From CAWACP01 sp963780655 (lineage in GTDB: Bacteria > Acidobacteriota > Terriglobia > Bryobacterales > Bryobacteraceae), in the NCBI GenBank assembly GCA_963780655.1, contig CAWACP010000006.1:744001-808000 (forward strand): 64,000 nucleotides of DNA, read 5' to 3'. The position numbers and the translations under genes are program-made. Below the pieces are notes generated by a model that was not told the DNA's origin, did not search any database, and saw nothing but the letters and a program-made list of their open reading frames with translations. Shown here in pieces: positions 7,875 to 15,505 of this stretch (position 1 is the first letter of the stretch; each line of letters opens with the position of its first letter).

Positions 7875-8513
7875 ATGAAACCGAGCAAGCTATTACTGTT
7901 AACGGCCGCTGTAACGTCAGGCTTCTGCGTCATCGCGGCTCCACTCGAACGAATCCCACCCGGCGTGGAAATAACTGTCAGGACAAACGAACCGATCGAT
8001 GCCAGGTCGTCCGATACAGGCCGGGTCTACAATGCCGTCGTGGCTCGCGACGTGATCGCGCCCGATGGCAGCGTCGCCGTTCCGGCCGGTTCCAACGCCG
8101 AGCTGCTGGTGCGGGATGCTACTCGCCACGATGTCGTCCTCGATATCGACTCGGTAACCGTGAACGGACGCCGCTACGCTGTCAGCACGGTCGATGAGCC
8201 CCTCACCGCTAACGGCGAAAGGAAGGAAGGAGTCGGCGAGAACCACCGAACGGCGAAGTTCCTCGGCGGTGGAGCGGTACTCGGCACTATCGTCGGAGCC
8301 ATTGCCGGCGGCGGCAGGGGAGCCGCTATCGGCGCGATAGCGGGAGCCGGCGCGGGCGCAGCCGCGCAAACCGAGACCCGTGGTGGACACCTTCACGTCC
8401 CGGTCGAGAGCCTCATCACCTTCCGGCTGAATGCTCCCCTGCGCATCGACGAGCGCGATACCGGTTACATGCGCGACGGCTACCACTATCATCCTGATTA
8501 CGACCAGCGTTAG
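7875..8513 (+). CDS. exported glycine-zipper protein with His-rich tail
   Basis: The 212-residue protein has a signal peptide (KLLLLTAAVTSGFCVIAA), a beta-rich domain (PPGVEITVRTNEPIDARS to VTVNGRRYAV, about 28-105), and a glycine zipper at about 130-165 (AIAGGGRGAAIGAIAGAGAG). The tail is HYHPDYDQR. Glycine zippers often insert into or span membranes. The N-terminal domain and the tail are shared with the protein at 46960-47511, so the two are paralogues. The start ATG 7875 begins the signal peptide directly. No known enzyme motif is visible; an envelope function is inferred. Confidence 0.65.
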   Translation: MKPSKLLLLTAAVTSGFCVIAAPLERIPPGVEITVRTNEPIDARSSDTGRVYNAVVARDVIAPDGSVAVPAGSNAELLVRDATRHDVVLDIDSVTVNGRRYAVSTVDEPLTANGERKEGVGENHRTAKFLGGGAVLGTIVGAIAGGGRGAAIGAIAGAGAGAAAQTETRGGHLHVPVESLITFRLNAPLRIDERDTGYMRDGYHYHPDYDQR

Positions 8514-8544
8514 TGTCGTAATCGCCGGCTGAGCGCGCGTCGCC

Positions 8545-9066
8545 TCAACTTCTGCCGCGATGAGTCTCCTGCAGCTGGCGCGCCTCATGCAGGTCGCTTT
8601 CGAGGGTTGCAATGGCGCTGTTTGCGTAGGCTTTTATATCGTCGCTTCGCCCATGCGCCGCTTCGCGTTTATATTCTGCCAGGGTTCGCTCCAGGCTACG
8701 GATTTCATCCCGAACGAACGTTTGATCGAATTTACTGCCCTTGAGACGAGCCAGCGTCTCGATGTCGGGATTGCGGCGGGCGTCGATGCCTCGCGGGATC
8801 TTTTCCCCCGTTTTGCTCGCCAGATCGAGCAGCTTGCCGTACTCGCTCGAATCGTCCTGAACGAGTTTCTGGCCGAAGGTCTTCACGTTCTGCGCCACCG
8901 CCTGGTTCTCGGCCATGTTCCCTTCGTGCGCGGCGGTCATTTCAGCCTGTGCGGCCTCTCTGAGGAAGGCTTTGTCCACCGTACTCAGGTGTGATCCGCT
9001 GTTTACCGACGTCGCAACCACCAGCGAGCCGGCACAAATGCTGAGAGCGATGCTTTTCAGAATCAT
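8545..9066 (-). CDS. DUF4142 family exported protein
   Basis: ATG at 9066 is preceded by AGGAGGAAC, a strong ribosome-binding site, and begins a signal peptide (MILKSIALSICAGSLVVA). A longer frame reaching 9237 is possible but lacks these features. The mature protein is mostly helical. The segment VDKAFLREAAQAEMTAA, followed by residues on survival after exposure (NQAVAQNVKTFGQKLVQDDS), is the DUF4142 signature, a ferritin-like four-helix fold of unknown chemistry. Length 173 residues is normal. It lies just downstream of the ADOP permease gene on the same strand but has its own ribosome-binding site. A stress-related periplasmic role is common speculation for the family. Confidence 0.82.
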   Translation of the reverse strand: MILKSIALSICAGSLVVATSVNSGSHLSTVDKAFLREAAQAEMTAAHEGNMAENQAVAQNVKTFGQKLVQDDSSEYGKLLDLASKTGEKIPRGIDARRNPDIETLARLKGSKFDQTFVRDEIRSLERTLAEYKREAAHGRSDDIKAYANSAIATLESDLHEARQLQETHRGRS

Positions 9067-9133
9067 TGTTCCTCCTGCGCCCGTACCTATGATGCGTTTC
9101 GCAGTCGGCCGTGGCAATCCTGTTCGGCCTGTA

Positions 9134-11758
9134 TTACTCCCAGCGCAGCGATTTGATGGGGTCCACGGCCGCCGCGCGCCGTGCCGGAAGCCACGACGCA
9201 AACAGGCCAACCAGCAGCAGGCCCAGGCAGACGGCAATGAACGTTGGCGGGTCAGTAGGCCGGACGTCGTAGAGCAGCGAGCCGATGAATCGGGTCAGCG
9301 CCAGCGCTGCCAGCAGCCCCGCGGCTATGCCGCAGAGGATGAGCGCCAGGCCGTCACGCACGATGTCACCGACAATCCGGGATGAGGCCGCGCCCAGCGC
9401 CATGCGAATGCCGATCTCGCGCGTCTGCTGCGTCACCAGATACGCGAGCACCCCGTAGAGCCCGACCATCGCCAGCACGAGCGCCATGCCCGCAAAGACC
9501 GCGAGCAGCACGGATTCCACGCGCGGCCTCGCAATCGATTCCCCAACAACCTGCTCCATCGATTCGACGTGCGAGATCGCCTGGTCGGGATCGACGGAGT
9601 GGATAACGGCCTGCACGGCCTGCGCGATGGAGGACGGTGGCAGCCCCGAACGCACCACCAGCGCGCTGAAGTACATGGGCGTCTGCGCCTGATCGAGAAA
9701 AATGGTCGGGTTCGGCGCGCTGGTCAGATCCAGTTGCCGGGCGTTCGCCACGACGCCGACGATGGTTCCCTGCTTGACGTTCCAGCAGAGGTGGAGCTGT
9801 TTGCCGAGAGGGCTCTCGCTCGGGAAAAACCGCCGCGCAAAGGCTTCGTTCACGACGATCCCCGTCTCGCTTCCGGGCGTATCGTGCGCATTGAAATCCC
9901 GGCCCGAAAGCACGGGCGTGCCCATCACGGTGAAATAGCCGGGGCTGACGATGAGGAACTCGGCCGCCGGTTGCAGGCCGGGAGCGGGCTCCGGGCGATC
10001 CGCGCGCGTGAAGCATGAGCCGGACGTAGCCCCGGTCATCGGCAGAAAGTGTACGGAGCTCGCTGCCTCGACACCCGGCAGGACCCGCACCCGCGAGAGA
10101 ACATCCTCCAGGTAACGCGACCGGACGCCAACATCGTGATACCGGGCGGGCGCGAAGAACATGCGCATGGTGAGGATATGGTCCACCCGGAATCCTCGAT
10201 TGACGCCAGTCTGGTTGAGGAAGCTGCGCGCCATCAGAGCGGCGCCGGTGAGCAGAACGATGGACAGAGCCACCTCGGCCACCACCAGCAACCCGCGCAT
10301 GCGCTGGCCGGCGCTTGCGGTTGTTCGAGAGCCGGCTTGCCTGAGCGCGTCCCCGGGATCGTTCCGCGAAAACGTGATTGCCGGTCCAAGGCCGAACAGA
10401 AACGTGGTGATCAGACATACCGCAGCGCTGTAGGCAACCACCGCCGCGTCAAGCCCCACTCCATCGACGCGCGGCAGCGCCAGCGCCGGCAGCGATGCGG
10501 CAATACTGTGCAGAGCCAGCCAGGCGAGTGCTATTCCGAGCAGGCCTCCGCCGGCGGACAGCAGGAAGCTCTCCGCCAGAAGCTGGCTGGCAATGCGACC
10601 GCGGCTCGCACCCAGAGCGGTGCGCACCGCCATCTCGCGCCCTCTTTGGGCCCCGCGCATGAGCAACAGGTTCGCTACGTTCGCCGCCGCAATCAGCAGG
10701 ACGAAGATTACCGCCCCGAACAGCAGAAGCAGCGCGGTTCGGACCTTTCCCGTCGTCTCGTTGTAAAGAGACACGATCCTGGTGGTCCAGTCGCGGCTGT
10801 TGAACGGCCGCTCGTGCGCGATCTCACCCGCCACGCCGTTCAGATCGGCCTGCGCTTCCGCCATCCCGATGCCGGGCTTCAGCTTTGCGATAACCGACAG
10901 GAACCGGCCCTCATCGCGACCCAGCTGCGCCGGCGCCCAGATCTCCCCATGCTGGAACGGCAGATCGTATCCCTTCGGCATGACGCCGATGATCGCGTAC
11001 GGTTCGTCCAGAAGGCGCACGGTCCGGCCGACAACATGGGCATCGCCGCCGAACTGCTGTTGCCACAGACCGTAACTGAGCACGGCTACCTTCGGGCCGC
11101 CAGGAACATCCTCGGCCGCCGTGAATGTTCGGCCCATCATCGGCGCCACGCCCAGAATTCGGAAGAAATCGGCGGAGACCATCAACGAGTCCACCTCACG
11201 AGGCTCCCCGAATCCGCTCAGACCAATCGGAAACGGAGAGATCGCGGCCATTGCTTCGAACGAGTGCGTGCGAGCGCGCCAGTCGAGAAAATTGATCGGA
11301 CTTACCGGGTTGTGGCTTTTCGAAGCTCCGATGTCGGGTGCGTTAACCCGCTTCGGCGGCACTTCCCAGAGGGCCACGATGCGCCTCGCGTCCGGAAACG
11401 GCATCGGCTGCAACAACACCGCATGGATCAGGCTGAATATCGCCGCGTTCGCGCCAATTCCGAGGGCCAGCGTCGTCACCGCGACGGCGGTGAACAACGG
11501 ATTCTGACCCAGCGTTCGGGCGCCGATCCGCAGATCGCGCAGCAGGTTCTCGATAACTGTGAAGCTCCAAACCGCGCGGCTCTCTTCCAGCAGGAGCGTG
11601 CGGTTGCCGAATTGCGCCCGCGCAGCGCTCAGCGCCTGCTCGCGGCTCATGCCGCCCTCCATCAACTCATCCGCGCGTTCTTCGATGTGCGCCTGAACTT
11701 CCTGCGACAGTTCGGCATTCAGACGCCGTCGCCGGAAAAGCTGCATCCATCGGCTCAT
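9134..11758 (-). CDS. ADOP-type FtsX/MacB duplicated permease
   Basis: The 874-residue protein has two FtsX-type permease halves without an ATPase domain. It starts with a soluble leader (RRRRLNAELSQEVQAHIEER), then LARDLR-like coupling sequence, a first membrane segment (TAVAVTTLALGIGANAAIF), a large MacB-like periplasmic domain (about 115-320), three helices around 340-470, a second periplasmic domain and three C-terminal helices ending in LVGLFASWLPARRAAAVDP. This matches the acidobacterial duplicated orphan permease family, abundant in Solibacter. The start overlaps the PadR gene by four bases, a pairing seen repeatedly in these genomes. The substrate is unknown; MacB relatives export peptides and macrolides. 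An ATPase partner is not nearby. Confidence 0.88.
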   Translation of the reverse strand: MSRWMQLFRRRRLNAELSQEVQAHIEERADELMEGGMSREQALSAARAQFGNRTLLLEESRAVWSFTVIENLLRDLRIGARTLGQNPLFTAVAVTTLALGIGANAAIFSLIHAVLLQPMPFPDARRIVALWEVPPKRVNAPDIGASKSHNPVSPINFLDWRARTHSFEAMAAISPFPIGLSGFGEPREVDSLMVSADFFRILGVAPMMGRTFTAAEDVPGGPKVAVLSYGLWQQQFGGDAHVVGRTVRLLDEPYAIIGVMPKGYDLPFQHGEIWAPAQLGRDEGRFLSVIAKLKPGIGMAEAQADLNGVAGEIAHERPFNSRDWTTRIVSLYNETTGKVRTALLLLFGAVIFVLLIAAANVANLLLMRGAQRGREMAVRTALGASRGRIASQLLAESFLLSAGGGLLGIALAWLALHSIAASLPALALPRVDGVGLDAAVVAYSAAVCLITTFLFGLGPAITFSRNDPGDALRQAGSRTTASAGQRMRGLLVVAEVALSIVLLTGAALMARSFLNQTGVNRGFRVDHILTMRMFFAPARYHDVGVRSRYLEDVLSRVRVLPGVEAASSVHFLPMTGATSGSCFTRADRPEPAPGLQPAAEFLIVSPGYFTVMGTPVLSGRDFNAHDTPGSETGIVVNEAFARRFFPSESPLGKQLHLCWNVKQGTIVGVVANARQLDLTSAPNPTIFLDQAQTPMYFSALVVRSGLPPSSIAQAVQAVIHSVDPDQAISHVESMEQVVGESIARPRVESVLLAVFAGMALVLAMVGLYGVLAYLVTQQTREIGIRMALGAASSRIVGDIVRDGLALILCGIAAGLLAALALTRFIGSLLYDVRPTDPPTFIAVCLGLLLVGLFASWLPARRAAAVDPIKSLRWE

Positions 11759-12099
11759 GACTCGTCCGGCCTCAGCACGCGCGTGATCCCTTCCAGCATC
11801 CGATCGAAGCTGGACAGCTCGCGTTGCAGTTGTTTGCGGCCGGCGGCCGTTATCCGGTAATTGCGGACTTTACGGTTTCGCGCCGACATGCCCCATTCCG
11901 CCTCCACCCAGCCGGACCGCAGCAGGCGCTGCAGGGCCGGGTAGAGCGTCCCTTCCTCGACGGTGAGCAGATCGTCGGAGGTCTGCCGGATCTGCTGCGC
12001 AATAGCGTATCCATGCAACGGACCGCGCCGCAGAGTCTGCAGCACCATCATCTCCAGCGCGCCCGGGAAAAGCTCACGGCGTTCATCAGTCTGTGCCAC
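11755..12099 (-). CDS. PadR-family transcriptional regulator
   Basis: The 114-residue protein is a PadR winged helix: LFPGALEMMVLQTLRRGPLH, then GYAIAQQIRQTSDD and VEEGTLYPALQRLLRSGWV, all at family-typical positions. PadR proteins are repressors that release DNA on binding small molecules. It is coupled to the ADOP permease through an ATGA overlap, so it probably controls permease expression and its own. The start is GTG at 12099; the next residues AQTDERRELFPG suit the family. Two direct copies of TCTATGCCT lie immediately upstream and are a likely operator. Confidence 0.9.
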   Translation of the reverse strand: MAQTDERRELFPGALEMMVLQTLRRGPLHGYAIAQQIRQTSDDLLTVEEGTLYPALQRLLRSGWVEAEWGMSARNRKVRNYRITAAGRKQLQRELSSFDRMLEGITRVLRPDES

Positions 12100-12100
12100 T

Positions 12101-12124
12101 AGGCATAGACTAACAAGGCATAGA
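12101..12124 (-). promoter_or_regulatory. candidate PadR operator: two TCTATGCCT direct repeats
   Basis: Read on the minus strand, TCTATGCCT occurs twice, 15 bases apart, the last copy ending two bases before the GTG start of padR. The spacing is about one and a half helical turns. Position over the promoter or transcript start suggests autorepression. The near absence of leader suggests a leaderless transcript. Confidence 0.5.
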
Positions 12125-12156
12125 GAAACCTGTCAATAGCGCGCCGAACTCTGGCT

Positions 12157-12180
12157 GAGCCGTGACCGTGAGGGAGCGGT
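12157..12180. repeat. family E repeat between padR and the PfkB gene
   Basis: GAGCCGTGACCGTGAGGG plus AGCGGT, identical through the core to the copy at 7817. A short partner arm (GGCTC) follows at about 12190. It lies downstream of the PfkB kinase gene on its strand and could form part of a terminator. Confidence 0.6.
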
Positions 12181-12203
12181 TTGATACGGCTCCAGTCCCG
12201 CCG

Positions 12204-13157
12204 TCATGCATCAGCACGCCCGCCACCGATCCACGCCACTGTGTCCTCGAACGGCCGTATGCCGGCGACAGCGCCCATCTTCTGCACGCTGAGCGCACCC
12301 ACGCCGTTCGCGAATCGCGCGGCCTCGGCCATTCCGTAACCGTGCTGCAGGGCGGCGAGAAATCCCCCGGCAAAGCAATCGCCCGCTCCGGTGGTATCGA
12401 CAACCGGAACCACGAAAGCCGGTGTCCGCTCCACGCCTGCATCGGACGCTACGAGACAGCCGCGTCCTCCGAGTTTCGCGATCACCGTACGCGCGCCGCC
12501 CTCGCGCAGTTGCCTCGCGGCTACGTCGGCGTCCGCACAACCGGTCAGCTCGCGCGCTTCATCCTCATTGGTGAACAGCAGGTCAACGAAAGGAAGACAA
12601 GGCCCGATCACCCGCATCCATTCACCGCGCGAATCCCACCCTGTGTCCATTGAGGTGATCAAACCCGCGGCCCTGGCCCGCCGCAACGCCTCCGCCGCGT
12701 GCCGGCGCATATTCGGCATGGCAAACGGATTCGCCAGATGAAACACTGTGCAGCCCGCGACCAGATCGGCCGTCAATTCCGGCAATTCCTCGAAAGCGGT
12801 TGCGCTGGCGCCCGGGCGGTGGAGAAACGCCCGGCTTCCATCCTGATGGACCAGCGCCACAGTAACCGGCGAGGCAGCATCCGTTACCTTTACGCCTTCA
12901 ACATCCACCCCGGCTGCGCCCAGCCTCGCCCGCAGAAACTCGCCGAAAACGTCGCTCCCGATAAAGCCCACCAGTTTCGCGGGAACTCCGAGCGTTGCCA
13001 GCGTGTACGCGGTGTTCGCGCCGTTGCCGCCGATCTGCTGCTCAAGCTGATCCACCCAGACGGTTGCGTTCCAGCGCGGGTTTTCGCGCAGCGGTCCGGC
13101 CAGCGTGTCAACCACCAGATTGCCGAACACCAGCACGCCGGAGCGGGGCTCCGTCAC
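12204..13157 (-). CDS. PfkB-family carbohydrate/nucleoside kinase
   Basis: Starting at GTG 13157, the 317-residue protein begins TEPRSGVLVFGNLVVDTLAG, the N-terminal PfkB pattern. It has the GGNGANTA substrate-binding motif at about residue 45 and the C-terminal signature DTTGAGDCFAGGFLAAL at about 260, with the catalytic Asp in GAGD. The family phosphorylates sugars or nucleosides using ATP. The sequence resembles ribokinase-like members, but the substrate cannot be read. A longer frame reaching 13307 exists, but GTG 13157 overlaps the upstream stop as GTGA, which indicates translational coupling. The neighbouring membrane-anchored protein is its probable partner or co-expressed gene. Confidence 0.85.
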   Translation of the reverse strand: MTEPRSGVLVFGNLVVDTLAGPLRENPRWNATVWVDQLEQQIGGNGANTAYTLATLGVPAKLVGFIGSDVFGEFLRARLGAAGVDVEGVKVTDAASPVTVALVHQDGSRAFLHRPGASATAFEELPELTADLVAGCTVFHLANPFAMPNMRRHAAEALRRARAAGLITSMDTGWDSRGEWMRVIGPCLPFVDLLFTNEDEARELTGCADADVAARQLREGGARTVIAKLGGRGCLVASDAGVERTPAFVVPVVDTTGAGDCFAGGFLAALQHGYGMAEAARFANGVGALSVQKMGAVAGIRPFEDTVAWIGGGRADA

Positions 13158-14101
13158 CGCGAATCTTGCCCGGTTATGGAATCGATAAATTCGGGCGGGA
13201 TGGGCCACGTTCCCACCACGCGGTTTCCATCGCGCCGGAACGAACCGGCGGTCAGGATTCCGCTCAGATCGCGCGGATTCGGCTGCTGATGTTCGCGCGC
13301 GATCCACTTGCGCAGCGTTTCGGTGAGCTGTTCCAGCCGTACCACCAGCGCCGACGCGTCATCCACGGTTGCGCATAGCGCATTGAGCGTAAGCACCAGC
13401 TGTCCGTTCTGTTCGTCAGCCGTGAGCGCCACTCGCCGCGCTCCCTTCAGCGCCAGGGCGAATGCATGCGCTCCCTCGGGCAGCAGGTTGTCGGCCTCCA
13501 GAGCAAGCGGCGAAAACAGCACCCACAGCGGCTGTGCCGGAACGGCGTTCGCCATCGCGGCGCCCGGTCGGCGCGCCACCCATAAAGCGCCCCACTCGTC
13601 GGAACTCGATGCGAACGCCATGATACGCGTCGAGATCGGATAGAACGAGACATACCGACGCGGCTGGCTCGCGGGCACGCGGCAAAAGCTGGCGTTGCAT
13701 TGGCCGCCGTGTTCCTTGGCATAGGCGATCAGGCGCTTCCAGTCGAAGTGGCCGCGCGCCGCGGCGAAATAATCGCGCTCGTGCGTTTGCGAATTCTCGC
13801 GGATGGCGATGGCTATAGCCTCCAGGTCGTCGCGGTAATCGAAGCCGGTCTGGTCCACGAACTGCCGGTAATCGGGCTCCTCGGCCGCTTTGGCGCCGGT
13901 TGCAGTTCCCAGAATGCCCGACCCGCGCAGCACCGCCGCATCCACGTAGACCACCACCGTGTCATCCAGCGGAAGGAAGGCCGCCAGTTGGGCGGGCGTG
14001 GAGCCGCCCCGCATGCGCCACCAGTAAAGCGCGATGATCACGCCCGCGCAAATCAGGATCAGCGCTGCGGCGAGATGCCAGGGGCGAGGGCGAAAGCGCA
14101 C
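13154..14101 (-). CDS. membrane-anchored protein of unknown function
   Basis: The 315-residue protein has one N-terminal membrane anchor (LAAALILICAGVIIALYWW, about 10-28) and an extracytoplasmic domain. The stretch LAAFLPLDDTVVVYVDAAVLR suggests an alpha/beta fold like those in acidobacterial proteins that measure per-component values, but no named family is recognised. Two Cys (GQCNASFC, about 133-140) could form a disulphide. Its stop overlaps the PfkB start by four bases, so the two are coupled. The start MRFRPRPWH gives a positive-inside leader. Function is unknown. Confidence 0.55.
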   Translation of the reverse strand: MRFRPRPWHLAAALILICAGVIIALYWWRMRGGSTPAQLAAFLPLDDTVVVYVDAAVLRGSGILGTATGAKAAEEPDYRQFVDQTGFDYRDDLEAIAIAIRENSQTHERDYFAAARGHFDWKRLIAYAKEHGGQCNASFCRVPASQPRRYVSFYPISTRIMAFASSSDEWGALWVARRPGAAMANAVPAQPLWVLFSPLALEADNLLPEGAHAFALALKGARRVALTADEQNGQLVLTLNALCATVDDASALVVRLEQLTETLRKWIAREHQQPNPRDLSGILTAGSFRRDGNRVVGTWPIPPEFIDSITGQDSR

Positions 14102-14194
14102 GCTTGCAGCTTACTACACCTGGTGCCGTACCGCCCCACAATTGCCAGCCAGGTCAAGCTCGCCAGTACCCCGGAGGTAAGAGCCTGATCCCCG

Positions 14195-14257
14195 GTGGGG
14201 CAGGCGCCCTCGCCTGCGGCGGGCCCCCCGGCCCGCCTGGTCCGCCGGAAGAAGCAT
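14195..14257. repeat. family B GC-rich palindromic repeat
   Basis: GTGGGGCAGGCGCCCTCGCC followed by TGCGGCGGGCC and a CCCGGCCC stretch forms nested hairpins such as GCAGGC...GCCTGC. It lies just after the DAHP synthase gene on the minus strand and could terminate its transcript. Another gene on that strand follows after about 95 bases. Confidence 0.7.
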
Positions 14258-14264
14258 CCAGAAG

Positions 14265-15305
14265 CTACACAACAGCGGCGGTTTCCCGAACCCTGGATTC
14301 GCGCCACAGGCTGAGATACGGTTTCAGCTCCTGCATCATGCGCTCGAACTCTTCCAAATGAAGGGACTGTGCGCCGTCGCTCACCGCCTTCTCCGGGCAC
14401 GGATGCACTTCCACGATCAGGCCGTCCGCTCCGATAGCCACGGCCGCCCGCGACAGCGCCGGAACCAGGCTGCGCTTTCCCGTGGCATGGCTTGGATCGA
14501 CAATCACCGGCAGGTGCGTCAACTCGTCCAGCACCGCCACCGCCGTAATGTCGCAGGTGTTGCGAGTAGCCGTTTCAAAGGTGCGGATGCCGCGCTCGCA
14601 CAGGATGACGTTGGGGTTCCCGTGCGCCACGATGTACTCGGCCGACATGAGCAACTCCTTGATGGTGGAGCTCAGCCCGCGCTTGAGCAGGACGGGCCGT
14701 TCGCACCGGCCGAGCGCCTTCAGCAACGCGAAGTTCTGCATGTTGCGGGCGCCCACCTGCATCACGTCGGCGTATTCGGCCACCATCTCCACGTCGCCAT
14801 CGCTCATCACTTCGGTAACGATGCCGAGGCCGGTGGCCTGCCGCGCTTTGGCCAGCAGCTTCAGCCCTTCCTCTTCCATTCCCTGGAAATCGTACGGCGA
14901 TGTGCGCGGCTTGAACGCGCCTCCGCGCAGCATTCTGGCGCCCGAGCGCGCCACCGATTCCGCGGCCTTCATGATCTGCTCTTCCGATTCCACCGAGCAC
15001 GGTCCCGCGATGGTGACGAATTCGTCGCCCCCGATTTCCACCCCGTTCAGCCGTATCCTGCTCCGCGCCGGGCGGAACTCGCGGCTGACGAACTTGTATG
15101 GGGCGGAGATGCGCATGGCGCTCTCCACCTGGGGCATGGCTTCCACGGACTCCAGACAGGCCGTCACATCCCCCACGCCGACCACGCCGATGACCACCCG
15201 TTGTTCACCTTCGATAGAGTGGACCTTATATCCGAATTCCTCGATGCGGCGGCAAACCTGGTCGATTTGTTCCCGCGTGGAATGCAGCTTCATTGAAATA
15301 ATCAC
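14265..15305 (-). CDS. aroF: 3-deoxy-7-phosphoheptulonate synthase (DAHP synthase)
   Basis: The enzyme joins phosphoenolpyruvate and erythrose 4-phosphate, the first step of the shikimate pathway. The 346-residue protein has an N-terminal ferredoxin-like regulatory domain (about 1-80, HSTREQIDQVCRRIEEFGYK) and the KDO8P/DAHP barrel: VTIAGPCSVESEEQIMKAA, GARMLRGGAFKPRTSPYDFQ, VGARNMQNFALLK, PVLLKRG and VDPSHATGKR. This is the type I-beta form common outside enterics. The start is GTG 15305, with GGAGGAA eight bases upstream and VIISMKLHST as N-terminus. An upstream frame to 15494 has no support. It stands alone, without other aro genes nearby. Confidence 0.93.
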   Translation of the reverse strand: MIISMKLHSTREQIDQVCRRIEEFGYKVHSIEGEQRVVIGVVGVGDVTACLESVEAMPQVESAMRISAPYKFVSREFRPARSRIRLNGVEIGGDEFVTIAGPCSVESEEQIMKAAESVARSGARMLRGGAFKPRTSPYDFQGMEEEGLKLLAKARQATGLGIVTEVMSDGDVEMVAEYADVMQVGARNMQNFALLKALGRCERPVLLKRGLSSTIKELLMSAEYIVAHGNPNVILCERGIRTFETATRNTCDITAVAVLDELTHLPVIVDPSHATGKRSLVPALSRAAVAIGADGLIVEVHPCPEKAVSDGAQSLHLEEFERMMQELKPYLSLWRESRVRETAAVV

Positions 15306-15331
15306 GGCGTCGTTTCCTCCGGTAAGCAGTG

Positions 15332-15337
15332 ATTGTA
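15332..15337 (-). promoter_or_regulatory. extended -10 box for the DAHP synthase gene
   Basis: On the minus strand TGTTACAAT gives an extended -10 (TG, one base, TACAAT), 27 bases before the GTG start. A convincing -35 at 17 bases is absent, as expected for extended -10 promoters. The leader would be about 20 bases and includes the GGAGGAA site. Confidence 0.45.
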
Positions 15338-15505
15338 ACACAACCAGACAGTGTACCGGTTGCGAACGGTTACCCCACTGAAAATAGTCAGGTGGCGCGT
15401 AGTGCACCACTTGACACAGGTGGCATGTAGAGCGGCCTTCCAGGTTGCCGTGGGGCCAGCCGCCGCGACCCGTAACCTGAGAGGTCGCTGCCACATCAAC
15501 AATCT

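Noticed and set aside
10049..11860. A 603-codon plus-strand frame
   Set aside because: It is antisense to the ADOP permease and PadR genes, with composition (Arg, His, Gln) typical of shadow frames.
14358..15296. A 312-codon plus-strand frame
   Set aside because: It is antisense to DAHP synthase, whose conserved motifs are unambiguous.
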